A stretch of DNA of 18,768 nt from a bacterium UBA4637 (GTDB lineage: Bacteria; Bacteroidota; Bacteroidia; Bacteroidales; Bacteroidaceae), in NCBI GenBank assembly GCA_002405875.1, contig DHMR01000023.1, positions 1-18,768 on the forward strand, in the 5' to 3' direction. The notes beneath the pieces were generated by a model, which was given only the letters and a program-made list of their open reading frames with translations, had not been told where the DNA came from and did not search any database. Of the stretch, positions 5,563 through 12,253 are shown in pieces; position 1 is the first letter of the stretch, and every line of letters starts with the position of its first letter. A program made the position numbers and the translations under genes.

Positions 5563-7974
5563 CTATCCTACAACCGAAAATTTAGCAAATTTCAAAAGCA
5601 ACTGTTTTCGTCCTGAATTAACAAAGTCCACAGTCGCCTTGGCATTCTCACCTGAGCCTTCTACGCTTAAAACAGTACCGATGCCAAAACGTTGATGTTC
5701 GATTTTACAACCTTCACGCAAGCCCGTACCCAATGAAGTAGTCGAGCACTTAGCAGATTTGGCAGACATTTCCGACTTTTGAATCTGCCTTGCAGCCTTA
5801 ACAGCTCTTGCCGGTTTAAAACGTGAACTAGAATCAGGTTGGGAACGTGAACGAAAACTCGGTTGAGGATCAGCCATAAATTGTGTGGCAACGGGTCTAG
5901 AATTCTGATAACGACGAGATGCCGGCTTATCCCATGGCATTCTTCCACCATAGCCGCCATACCGTTCTTCTGAAAGATTCATACTATTTTCCAAATCCAC
6001 CTCACTTCCATTCTCCAACAAGCCAGGGTCAATTTCATCAATAAATCGACTCGGATTGTCAAACTCCATCTTGCCATAACGGAAACGATTTTTGGCATTT
6101 GTCAAGATGCAATGTTTCTCAGCACGAGTGATAGCCACATAAAGCAATCGCCTCTCCTCCTCCAATTCCCTGAGTGAAGCAGCCGAAATAGGACTTGGAA
6201 AAATATTTTCCTCCAACCCTACGACAAACACCGTGGCAAACTCCAAGCCCTTGGCGGCATGTACCGTCATAAGGGATACACGAGGAGCATCATCAGCCTC
6301 TCCCTTGCTATCCAAATCCGTCAACAAAGCAACATCTTGCAGATAGTCAGTCAGGAAAGTCTCGTCTTCACGTCCTTCCTCTTGACGTTCAGCCACAAAA
6401 GTTTGCATACCGCTCAAGAATTCCTCCAGGTTTTCTTGCCGTGCTATATTCTCTGCATCCTTGCTTCCATTGAATATATCGGCACTGATACCACTATCCT
6501 TGATGATCATCTCTCCCAGGTCATAAACAGAAAGGGTTGCAGCTTTCTCTATAAAGCTGGAGATCAGCAAGCGGAAGTTATCAAGCTTGGTCAGAGTTCC
6601 CTTGTTGACTCCCAACCCATAATGTTCCGGAGAAGAAATCACCTCCCAAAAGCTCACATGGTTGGTCAAAGCACAGGCTGCAATCTTTGAGACTGTTGTA
6701 TTGCCGATGCCACGAGCCGGATAATTGACAATACGCTTGAAAGCCTCTTCATCGTCCGGGTTAGCCACCAAACGGAAATAAGCTATGACATCCTTGATCT
6801 CCTTACGCTGATAGAAGCTCAAGCCTCCATAGATGCGATAAGGGATACCTTGCTTTCGAAATTCCTCCTCAAAACTACGGCTTTGTGCATTCGTGCGGTA
6901 AAGAATGGCGAAATCACTGTACTCGCAATCATCCTGACGCTTGATGCGCTTGATTTCCTTACTAACGATAAGAGCCTCTTCCTTATCACTGTAAGCAGGC
7001 ATATACAATATCTTTTCTCCTTTCTCATTTTCGCTATACACTTCCTTAGGAATCTGATTGTCGTTATGCCGAATCAAACTGTTAGCTGCATTGACGATAG
7101 TCTGCGTACTGCGATAGTTTTGCTCAAGTTTGAAAAGCTTTGCATCCGAGAAATGCCCACGGAAATTAAGGATATTGTCTATATTGGCACCACGAAAACT
7201 GTAAATACTCTGGGAATCATCTCCGACCGCACACACTCTTTGCTTCTCCTTGCAGAGCTGCATCACGATATTCATCTGCACACGGTTGGTGTCCTGATAC
7301 TCATCGACCAAGATGAAATCAAAACGATCCGCATATTTGCGACGGATATCGTCATGGTCACGGAAAAGAAGGTAAGTGAGCGTCAACAAATCATCGAAAT
7401 CCATAGCATTGGATTGCTTGCAACGCTGAGTATAGACGGCATATATTTTACCTATTTCAGGCATCCTGGCATGGAGATCCTGTTGATAAGTGTCCCGGTC
7501 AGCCATGTAGCTATCTGGAAACATTAAGTTATTCTTAGCCTTCGAAATTCGAGCATGGACAGCGGCTGGCTTGTACACCTTGTCATCCAAGCCCAATTCC
7601 TTCACGATGGTCTTCAGCAAGGAACGGGAGTCCGTCTCGTCATAGATCGTAAAATTACTATGAAAGCCCAATTGTTCAGCTTCGGCACGAAGGATGCGAG
7701 AGAAAATACTATGAAAAGTTCCCATATAGAGATGAGCAGATAAGTCTTCCCCCACAAGTTTGCCTATACGCTCCTTCATTTCTCTCGCTGCCTTATTCGT
7801 AAAGGTCAGCGCCATGATGCTCCACGGTTTCATCCCTTGTTGCAGGAGATAGGCAATCTTATAAGTAAGCACACGAGTCTTGCCCGAACCCGCCCCGGCA
7901 ATCACCAGCGAAGGGCCTGTTATATACTCCACAGCAGCTCGCTGTGATTCATTCAAGTCTTTCAATAAATCCAT
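5563..7974 (-). CDS. UvrD/PcrA-type superfamily 1 DNA helicase
   Basis: A 3'-5' SF1A DNA helicase expected to unwind DNA in nucleotide excision or mismatch repair and to clear stalled replication or transcription complexes. All motifs are present in order: Walker A AGAGSGKT at 26-33, motif Ia TFTNKAA at 57-63, Walker B DEYQDTN at 224-230, motif III GDDSQSIYSFRG at 251-262, motif IV EQNYRST at 284-290, motif V TVHAAKGLEF at 570-579 and motif VI LYVAITRAE at 611-619. Residues about 650-745 form a low-complexity Ser/Arg/Pro-rich linker. The last 50 (GCKIEHQRFGIGTVLSVEG...) match the Tudor-like C-terminal domain through which PcrA/UvrD contacts RNA polymerase. Length (803) is usual. It is the last gene of the leftward unit after mtgA (49-base gap). 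Calling it pcrA or uvrD specifically is a matter of naming. Confidence 0.96.
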   Translation of the reverse strand: MDLLKDLNESQRAAVEYITGPSLVIAGAGSGKTRVLTYKIAYLLQQGMKPWSIMALTFTNKAAREMKERIGKLVGEDLSAHLYMGTFHSIFSRILRAEAEQLGFHSNFTIYDETDSRSLLKTIVKELGLDDKVYKPAAVHARISKAKNNLMFPDSYMADRDTYQQDLHARMPEIGKIYAVYTQRCKQSNAMDFDDLLTLTYLLFRDHDDIRRKYADRFDFILVDEYQDTNRVQMNIVMQLCKEKQRVCAVGDDSQSIYSFRGANIDNILNFRGHFSDAKLFKLEQNYRSTQTIVNAANSLIRHNDNQIPKEVYSENEKGEKILYMPAYSDKEEALIVSKEIKRIKRQDDCEYSDFAILYRTNAQSRSFEEEFRKQGIPYRIYGGLSFYQRKEIKDVIAYFRLVANPDDEEAFKRIVNYPARGIGNTTVSKIAACALTNHVSFWEVISSPEHYGLGVNKGTLTKLDNFRLLISSFIEKAATLSVYDLGEMIIKDSGISADIFNGSKDAENIARQENLEEFLSGMQTFVAERQEEGREDETFLTDYLQDVALLTDLDSKGEADDAPRVSLMTVHAAKGLEFATVFVVGLEENIFPSPISAASLRELEEERRLLYVAITRAEKHCILTNAKNRFRYGKMEFDNPSRFIDEIDPGLLENGSEVDLENSMNLSEERYGGYGGRMPWDKPASRRYQNSRPVATQFMADPQPSFRSRSQPDSSSRFKPARAVKAARQIQKSEMSAKSAKCSTTSLGTGLREGCKIEHQRFGIGTVLSVEGSGENAKATVDFVNSGRKQLLLKFAKFSVVG

Positions 7975-7998
7975 TCGTTCTATAAATAATCAAGAGAT

Positions 7999-8026
7999 TT
8001 CTTCAGTCTTCGTTCCTCACTCATCA
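7999..8026 (-). repeat. 28-base purine-rich spacer element, copy 1
   Basis: This stretch matches 13939-13966 at 24 of 28 positions without gaps. Read on the minus (coding) strand it is GA-rich, with the units GAGTGAGGAACGAAG and CTGAAGAA. It overlaps the mtgA stop codon at its upstream end and leads to the helicase gene. It contains no hairpin of note. Confidence 0.6.
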
Positions 8027-8758
8027 TTTCCCCTTATATCCGCCAACCGCTGTATTGGGATCGTAGTCTTCACCTTCCTTAGGAAAAGCAGGCACAAACC
8101 GCATTTCATGCTCTATCTGACGCTGACGCTTTCTCATGTAAGCACTTGGATATTGAGAATTGAATTTACGAGGATTAGGCAATGTCGCCGCTATCAAGGC
8201 ACACTCACTTCGGAACAGATCCGAAGCCTTTTTGTTGAAATGATACTCTGCCACCGCATCTACTCCATAGATTCCATCTCCCATTTCGATGCTATTGAGA
8301 TACACCTCCATGATTCGCTGCTTACTCCACATCATTTCGATCAAGAAAGTGAAATAGACCTCAAAACCTTTACGAGTCCAAGAGCGGCCAGGCCATAGAA
8401 AGACATTTTTTGCTGTCTGTTGACTAATGGTAGAAGCTCCATGCACCCTTCCTCCACGGGCATTGTTTTTGGCAGCACTTTCTATCGCATTGAAGTCAAA
8501 GCCATGATGTTTTAAAAATCGGCCATCCTCACTGGCCATCACTGCCACAGGCATGTGGGGAGAAATCTGATCCATCGACACCCAGTGATGATGGAGTTTA
8601 ATACTCTCTCCATCAGCTACTTGCTGAAAGCAGCGAATTACCATCAGAGGAGTGATGTATACAGGAATAAACCTATAGGCTACAACAGCAAGAATGGTGG
8701 TACTGAAAAACAGCACCACCACCCATTTGACAATATTTTTGATTTTCTTCAAGACCAT
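8024..8758 (-). CDS. mtgA: Monofunctional biosynthetic peptidoglycan glycosyltransferase
   Basis: A GT51 enzyme that polymerises lipid II into glycan strands at the outer face of the inner membrane. The 244-residue chain has a single N-terminal membrane anchor at about 11-29 and then only the glycosyltransferase domain, with no transpeptidase domain. Family motifs are clear: ASEDGRFLKHHGFDF at 75-89 with catalytic E77, GASTISQQTAKNVFL at 107-121, RKGFE at 129-133, and KQRIMEVYLNSIEMGDGIYG with the second conserved Glu of the family. The block TPLMVIRCFQQ before the domain looks typical of Bacteroidota homologues. It starts 25 bases after the OmpA-like lipoprotein gene and ends 49 bases before the helicase gene, so the three are likely co-transcribed. 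The lipoprotein and MtgA both act at the cell wall. Confidence 0.96.
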   Translation of the reverse strand: MVLKKIKNIVKWVVVLFFSTTILAVVAYRFIPVYITPLMVIRCFQQVADGESIKLHHHWVSMDQISPHMPVAVMASEDGRFLKHHGFDFNAIESAAKNNARGGRVHGASTISQQTAKNVFLWPGRSWTRKGFEVYFTFLIEMMWSKQRIMEVYLNSIEMGDGIYGVDAVAEYHFNKKASDLFRSECALIAATLPNPRKFNSQYPSAYMRKRQRQIEHEMRFVPAFPKEGEDYDPNTAVGGYKGK

Positions 8759-8783
8759 TCGTCGAAAACCTTATCCTTATTCA

Positions 8784-9479
8784 TTATTTCAATGTTCCGT
8801 TATTGGCAGCGTCAACCATTGCCTGTGAAGCATACATGTAAACCTCCACACGACGGTTTGCCTGACGACCTGCTGCCGTAGAATTGTCAGCAACTGGATT
8901 GGTTGAGCCCAAGCCCTGGACTGACTTCACCTGACTGTTCTGAACGCCACAAGAAGTCAAGTAGTTGTATACAGACTTAGCGCGATTCTCGCTCAATGGC
9001 AAGTTAATGCCATCGTTACCCGTGTTGTCGGTATAGCCCTGGATGGCTACCTCACAATCTGTATTGTTCTTCAATACCTGAGCGAACTTAGCCAAATCAT
9101 TCTTCGCATTGGCGTTCAAGGCATACTTATTGGTCTGGAAAAGAATACCAGAATCAAATGTCACCTTTACTGCTGCCAAGCCATTTGCATCTGTCACCTG
9201 TTCTACCTGTGCATTCTCGACAGCCTTAGCCTGAGCAGCCACCTTGTCCATGTGCTTGCCTATCAAAGTTCCGGCAGTTCCACCTACTGCTGCACCAATG
9301 GCAGCACCTACAGCTGCACCCGTACCACGATGGCTATTATTCAACAAGCCACCGACAATGGCACCCAAAGCCGCACCAGCACCAGAGCCTACAGCAGCAC
9401 CCGTACCAGTCTTAGTTGCACAACTTCCAAAAACGAGCAGCATAGAGAGAGCTGCAGCAGTAAAATTCATCTTTTTCAT
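8784..9479 (-). CDS. OmpA-family outer-membrane lipoprotein with glycine-zipper segment
   Basis: A 231-residue lipoprotein that probably ties the outer membrane to peptidoglycan. The signal peptide MKKMNFTAAALSMLLVFGSC ends in a lipobox with C20. Residues about 26-75 are Gly/Ala-rich repeats (GAAVGSGAGAALGAIVGG, then GTGAAVGAAIGAAVGG), a glycine-zipper hairpin found in many envelope proteins. Residues about 105-216 form an OmpA C-terminal domain with GYTDNTG, LSENRAKSVYNYL, GLGSTNPVADN and GRQANRRVEVYM; D151 and R166 correspond to the peptidoglycan-stem binding pair. The frame extends 63 residues upstream, but that part is not protein-like, covers the promoter and lacks a signal peptide. The chosen ATG has AGGAG 8-9 bases before it, an unusually good Shine-Dalgarno for this phylum. 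Confidence 0.93.
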   Translation of the reverse strand: MKKMNFTAAALSMLLVFGSCATKTGTGAAVGSGAGAALGAIVGGLLNNSHRGTGAAVGAAIGAAVGGTAGTLIGKHMDKVAAQAKAVENAQVEQVTDANGLAAVKVTFDSGILFQTNKYALNANAKNDLAKFAQVLKNNTDCEVAIQGYTDNTGNDGINLPLSENRAKSVYNYLTSCGVQNSQVKSVQGLGSTNPVADNSTAAGRQANRRVEVYMYASQAMVDAANNGTLK

Positions 9480-9512
9480 ATTCAAATCTCCTATAATTTT
9501 GTTATTTAAATG

Positions 9513-9520
9513 CAAAGATA
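9513..9520 (-). promoter_or_regulatory. -7 box of the ompA-like/mtgA/helicase unit
   Basis: On the minus strand this reads TATCTTTG, a perfect TAnnTTTG, 33 bases before the chosen ATG at 9479. No TTTG stands about 19-21 bases upstream; instead a 13-base inverted repeat lies there (9531-9543). The position also supports starting the lipoprotein at 9479, downstream of the promoter. Confidence 0.6.
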
Positions 9521-9530
9521 ACGCTTTTTT

Positions 9531-9543
9531 CTCCAATATGGAG
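9531..9543. repeat. 13-base inverted repeat between divergent -7 boxes
   Basis: CTCCA-ATA-TGGAG is a perfect 5-bp inverted repeat around 3 bases. It sits close to midway between the leftward -7 box (9513-9520) and the rightward one (9564-9571), where the -33 regions of both would be. It could be a regulator site, but such short palindromes also arise by chance. Confidence 0.4.
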
Positions 9544-9563
9544 TTTTTTCTAATATTTTTTTG

Positions 9564-9579
9564 TATTTTTGCATGCAAA
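9564..9579 (+). promoter_or_regulatory. Rightward -7 box overlapping the palindrome TTTGCATGCAAA
   Basis: TATTTTTG (9564-9571) fits the TAnnTTTG consensus. Its last four bases begin a perfect 12-bp palindrome, TTTGCATGCAAA (9568-9579), which would lie across the expected transcription start. No -33 TTTG is present. If used, the transcript would carry about 165 untranslated bases before proS, including the small frame at 9594. Confidence 0.4.
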
Positions 9580-9593
9580 TTTACAGGTATTTG

Positions 9594-9707
9594 ATGGAAA
9601 AGCCAAAGGGAAACGCCTATTTCACCCTGGGAAATCCCTATATAGTGCCTAGCATGCCTGCTTACCATACGAATACACCTTATTATATATTAAAGAAATC
9701 TACGTGA
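9594..9707 (+). CDS. Possible 37-residue small ORF or leader peptide upstream of proS
   Basis: An ATG about 23 bases after the -7 box at 9564-9571 opens a frame of 37 codons ending in TGA, 41 bases before proS. The product (MEKPKGNAYFTLGNPYIVPS, then a tail with more Pro and Tyr ending ILKKST) has five Pro and five Tyr. Proline enrichment in front of a prolyl-tRNA synthetase gene would fit a leader peptide whose translation senses charged tRNA-Pro. However, I see no convincing attenuator hairpin, no Shine-Dalgarno, and the Pro codons are scattered rather than consecutive. No similarity is recognised. It may be a chance frame. Confidence 0.27.
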   Translation: MEKPKGNAYFTLGNPYIVPSMPAYHTNTPYYILKKST

Positions 9708-9748
9708 TATATTAAAGATAACATCATAAAAATAACAAGATAATAAAA

Positions 9749-11230
9749 ATGGCTAAAGAACTTAAGAATTTGACCAAGCGTGCCGACAACTACAGTCAGT
9801 GGTACAACGACTTGGTCGTCAAAGCTGATCTAGCAGAACTTTCACCAGTTCGTGGTTGTATGATTATCAAACCATATGGTTACGCTATCTGGGAGAAGAT
9901 GCAGCAGCAACTCGACAAGATGTTTAAGAAGGCAGGTGTACAGAACGCATACTTTCCTCTCCTTATCCCGAAGAGTTTCTTCTCTCGTGAGGCTGAGCAC
10001 GTAGCTGGTTTCGCCAAGGAGTGTGCCGTGGTTACCCACTATCGTCTCCGTGCAACCGAGGACGGCAAGGAAGTGGAGGTAGACCCGAATGCAAAGCTCG
10101 ACGAAGAGCTCATCATCCGACCTACTTCTGAGACCATCATCTGGAACACATACAAGAACTGGATCCACTCTTGGCGCGATCTCCCTATCCTCTGCAACCA
10201 GTGGTGTAACGTGATGCGCTGGGAGATGCGTACTCGTCCATTCCTCCGCACATCCGAATTCCTCTGGCAGGAGGGGCACACAGCCCACGCCACCAAGGAA
10301 GAGGCTGAGGCTAAGGCTCAGGAGATGTTGAAGGTTTACGCCGATTTCGCCGAGAATTACATGGGCGTGCCTGTATTGCAGGGTGTGAAGAGTGAGACTG
10401 AGCGTTTTGCCGGTGCCCTCAACACTTACACCATCGAGGCAATGATGCAGGATGGCAAGGCTCTCCAGAGTGGTACTTCCCACTTCTTGGGTCAGAACTT
10501 CGCCAAGAGTTTCGACGTAACTTACCTCAACAAGGAGAACAAGCCTGAGTATGTATGGGCTACCTCTTGGGGGGTATCCACCCGATTGATGGGTGCCCTC
10601 ATCATGGTTCACAGCGATGACAATGGTCTCGTTTTGCCTCCTAAGTTGGCTCCTATCCAGGTGGTTATCGTACCTATCAACAAGGGCGAGGAGCAGTTGG
10701 CTCAGATCACAGCCAAGCTTCAGCCTGTCATCGACCAGCTCCGTGAGTTGGGCATCAGCGTGAAGTACGACGACAACACCGCTAAGCGCCCTGGCTTCAA
10801 GTTCGCAGACTATGAACTGAAGGGTGTGCCAGTTCGTCTTGCCATGGGTGGACGTGACTTGGAGAACAACACCATCGAGATTATGCGTCGTGACACCTTG
10901 GAGAAGGAGAACGTCAGCTTCGACGGCATCGTGGAGCGTGTGAAGAACCTGCTCGACGACATCCAGAAGAACATCTTCGAGAAGGCTCGTGCTTATCGTG
11001 ACGCTCACGTATATGAGTGCGATGACTACGAGGACTTCAAGAAGCGTGTGAAGGACGGCGGCTTCTTCCTCTGCCACTGGGACGGCACAGCCGAGACAGA
11101 GGCTAAGATCAAGGAAGAAACACAGGCAACCATCCGTTGCATACCGTTCGCTTACGAACAGACTCCAGGTGTTGACATGGTGAGCGGCAAGCCATCTGTA
11201 GCTCGTGTGATTATCGCTCGAAGCTATTAA
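9749..11230 (+). CDS. proS: Prolyl-tRNA synthetase, archaeal/eukaryote-like type
   Basis: Class II aminoacyl-tRNA synthetase that charges tRNA-Pro in the cytoplasm. The 493-residue chain has motif 1 around [18 protein letters not shown] (32-49), the ProRS block IIRPTSE (122-128), motif 2 [20 protein letters not shown] (157-176) and motif 3 [19 protein letters not shown] (275-293). The anticodon-binding domain starts near 300 (PIQVVIVPI). There is no INS editing domain between motifs 2 and 3. A C-terminal extension ends [10 protein letters not shown] with the terminal Tyr. This is the archaeal/eukaryote-like form rather than the E. coli form of about 570 residues. In the C-terminal domain only C424, C442 and C464 are present, so the usual four-cysteine zinc site looks incomplete. 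No Shine-Dalgarno precedes the ATG. Confidence 0.98.
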   Translation: MAKELKNLTKRADNYSQWYNDLVVKADLAELSPVRGCMIIKPYGYAIWEKMQQQLDKMFKKAGVQNAYFPLLIPKSFFSREAEHVAGFAKECAVVTHYRLRATEDGKEVEVDPNAKLDEELIIRPTSETIIWNTYKNWIHSWRDLPILCNQWCNVMRWEMRTRPFLRTSEFLWQEGHTAHATKEEAEAKAQEMLKVYADFAENYMGVPVLQGVKSETERFAGALNTYTIEAMMQDGKALQSGTSHFLGQNFAKSFDVTYLNKENKPEYVWATSWGVSTRLMGALIMVHSDDNGLVLPPKLAPIQVVIVPINKGEEQLAQITAKLQPVIDQLRELGISVKYDDNTAKRPGFKFADYELKGVPVRLAMGGRDLENNTIEIMRRDTLEKENVSFDGIVERVKNLLDDIQKNIFEKARAYRDAHVYECDDYEDFKKRVKDGGFFLCHWDGTAETEAKIKEETQATIRCIPFAYEQTPGVDMVSGKPSVARVIIARSY

Positions 11231-11267
11231 ATCTTACGAAACAAAAGCTAAAAAATAATCTAGACTT

Positions 11268-11299
11268 GTAGGAGAAAAGGATGCATTCTTTTCTCCTAC
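11268..11299 (+). terminator. Hairpin after proS, probable terminator
   Basis: GTAGGAGAAAAG (11268-11279) pairs perfectly with 11288-11299 (12 bp, 8-base loop), followed by only a modest T-rich tail (TTTACTT). It sits 37 bases after the proS stop and 22 bases before the next ATG. An imperfect -7-like TAGACTTG (11261-11268) abuts it, so it could alternatively be a leader structure of the next gene. Confidence 0.6.
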
Positions 11300-11321
11300 T
11301 TTACTTAAAACATAAACCATC

Positions 11322-12155
11322 ATGAAAAAAGTATTTTTATTCGCCGCAGTCATCGCTTTGACCTTGGCAAGTTGTGGTAGTAAAACACAGAACAACGCTG
11401 CATCCGCTGATTCAACAGCGACTGAAACTGTTGCAGACACAACAGCAGAAGCAGAAAGCACTACCGGAAACGAAGCAGCCCTCTCCGAGGAATCCAAAGC
11501 TACGGTAGAAAACATGACTGCAGAATTGCAGAAAGCAATCGATGCCAAAGATAGCAAAGCCACCATCTCAACCTTGGCCAATCTCCAAACCATTTACAAG
11601 AACCTGGTAGCACAAGGCAAGTTGGACGAGGCTAAGGCATACGGCTCCGCCATCAAGAACTTTGTCAACAGCCATGCCAATGACTTGCAAGCGCTCACAT
11701 CAGGCAACGCAACCATTGCAAGCCTTGTGGAAGGAGTTAAAAATCTCCCAACATCAGCCGAAGCAACCGCAGAGCAAGCCAAAGCTGCCATTAGCTCAGA
11801 CATCACAAGCCTAGCATCTCCAGCCATCGCCAAAGGTGCCACGGCTATCGCTACAGCCAAAGAAGCAGCTGAAGCTATCAAGAATGCTCCTACAACGGTT
11901 AAGAACGCTGCTGAAAGCGCAGCCAACAAAGCTATCAATGATGCCAAGAGCAATGCCGAGAACAAGGTGAACTCTGAAATTCAAAAGGGAAAAGAGAAAG
12001 CCGCCGACGCTGTCAACAAAGCAAATGAAAAAGCAAACGCAGCAGCCAACAAGGCCAAGGAAAAGGCAGCCAACAAGGTAAACAATGCCAAGGAAAAGGC
12101 AAACAAAGCTGTCAACGATGCAGCCAACAAAGCTCTAAAAGGCTTAGGACTCTAA
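11322..12155 (+). CDS. Lipoprotein with Ala/Lys/Asn-rich helical repeat tail, hypothetical
   Basis: A 277-residue predicted lipoprotein: MKKVFLFAAVIALTLASC gives a signal peptide and lipobox with C18. Residues 20-55 are a Ser/Thr/Ala/Glu-rich linker. About 57-185 is Ala-rich and should be helical. About 195-273 is a low-complexity repeat built from NKA, KEKA and AANK units (for example ANKAKEKAANKVNNAKEKAN), with charges spaced as in long amphipathic helices. This pattern resembles LEA-like, apolipoprotein-like or histone H1-like repeats, a likeness of composition and not proof of relation. No enzyme motif is seen. The protein could be anchored in the outer membrane with a long helix reaching across the periplasm. 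It lies 91 bases after proS and is closed by its own terminator. Confidence 0.75.
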   Translation: MKKVFLFAAVIALTLASCGSKTQNNAASADSTATETVADTTAEAESTTGNEAALSEESKATVENMTAELQKAIDAKDSKATISTLANLQTIYKNLVAQGKLDEAKAYGSAIKNFVNSHANDLQALTSGNATIASLVEGVKNLPTSAEATAEQAKAAISSDITSLASPAIAKGATAIATAKEAAEAIKNAPTTVKNAAESAANKAINDAKSNAENKVNSEIQKGKEKAADAVNKANEKANAAANKAKEKAANKVNNAKEKANKAVNDAANKALKGLGL

Positions 12156-12165
12156 ACAAAAAAAT

Positions 12166-12209
12166 AAGGCTAGGTAAGTTGAGGTTCCGCCTCTTTCTTA
12201 CCTAGCCTT
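12166..12209. terminator. Bidirectional terminator
   Basis: AAGGCTAGGTAAG (12166-12178) pairs perfectly with 12197-12209 over 13 bp. Inside, GAGG (12181-12184) pairs with CCTC (12190-12193). The right arm runs into TTTTT and the left arm is preceded by AAAAAAA, so it can end the lipoprotein gene and also the leftward dipeptidase gene that stops at 12254. Confidence 0.9.
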
Positions 12210-12253
12210 TTTCTATCATTGAAGTATCTCTCAGTGAAGAGAGAAACTTCAGT

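Noticed and set aside
6850..7527. A 225-codon plus-strand frame inside the helicase gene
   Set aside because: It is the antisense shadow of conserved helicase motifs. Its hydrophobic look comes from the complement of charged codons.
7980..8025. A 14-codon frame (MSEERRLKKSLDYL) overlapping the mtgA stop as TGATG
   Set aside because: It lies in the purine-rich spacer element that recurs elsewhere without an equivalent frame, so it is probably a by-product of the repeat.
9480..9668. N-terminal extension of 63 codons on the OmpA-family lipoprotein
   Set aside because: The extension covers the -7 box and palindromes, is not protein-like, and would bury the signal peptide. The internal ATG at 9479 has a good Shine-Dalgarno and begins a proper lipoprotein signal.
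9580..9748. A T-box or other riboswitch before proS, and likewise near ileS
   Set aside because: No T-box core sequence or specifier stem is visible and the class is not expected in this phylum. The ileS 5' end is outside the window.
9842..11077. A 411-codon open frame on the minus strand inside proS
   Set aside because: It lies wholly antisense to a complete, motif-perfect ProRS gene. Its product is Leu/Val/His-rich nonsense without recognisable motifs, caused by codon use of the sense gene.
11261..11268. TAGACTTG as a -7 box for the repeat lipoprotein gene
   Set aside because: One base off consensus, no -33 partner, and it touches the arm of a hairpin that works better as the proS terminator. 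Kept only as a remark.
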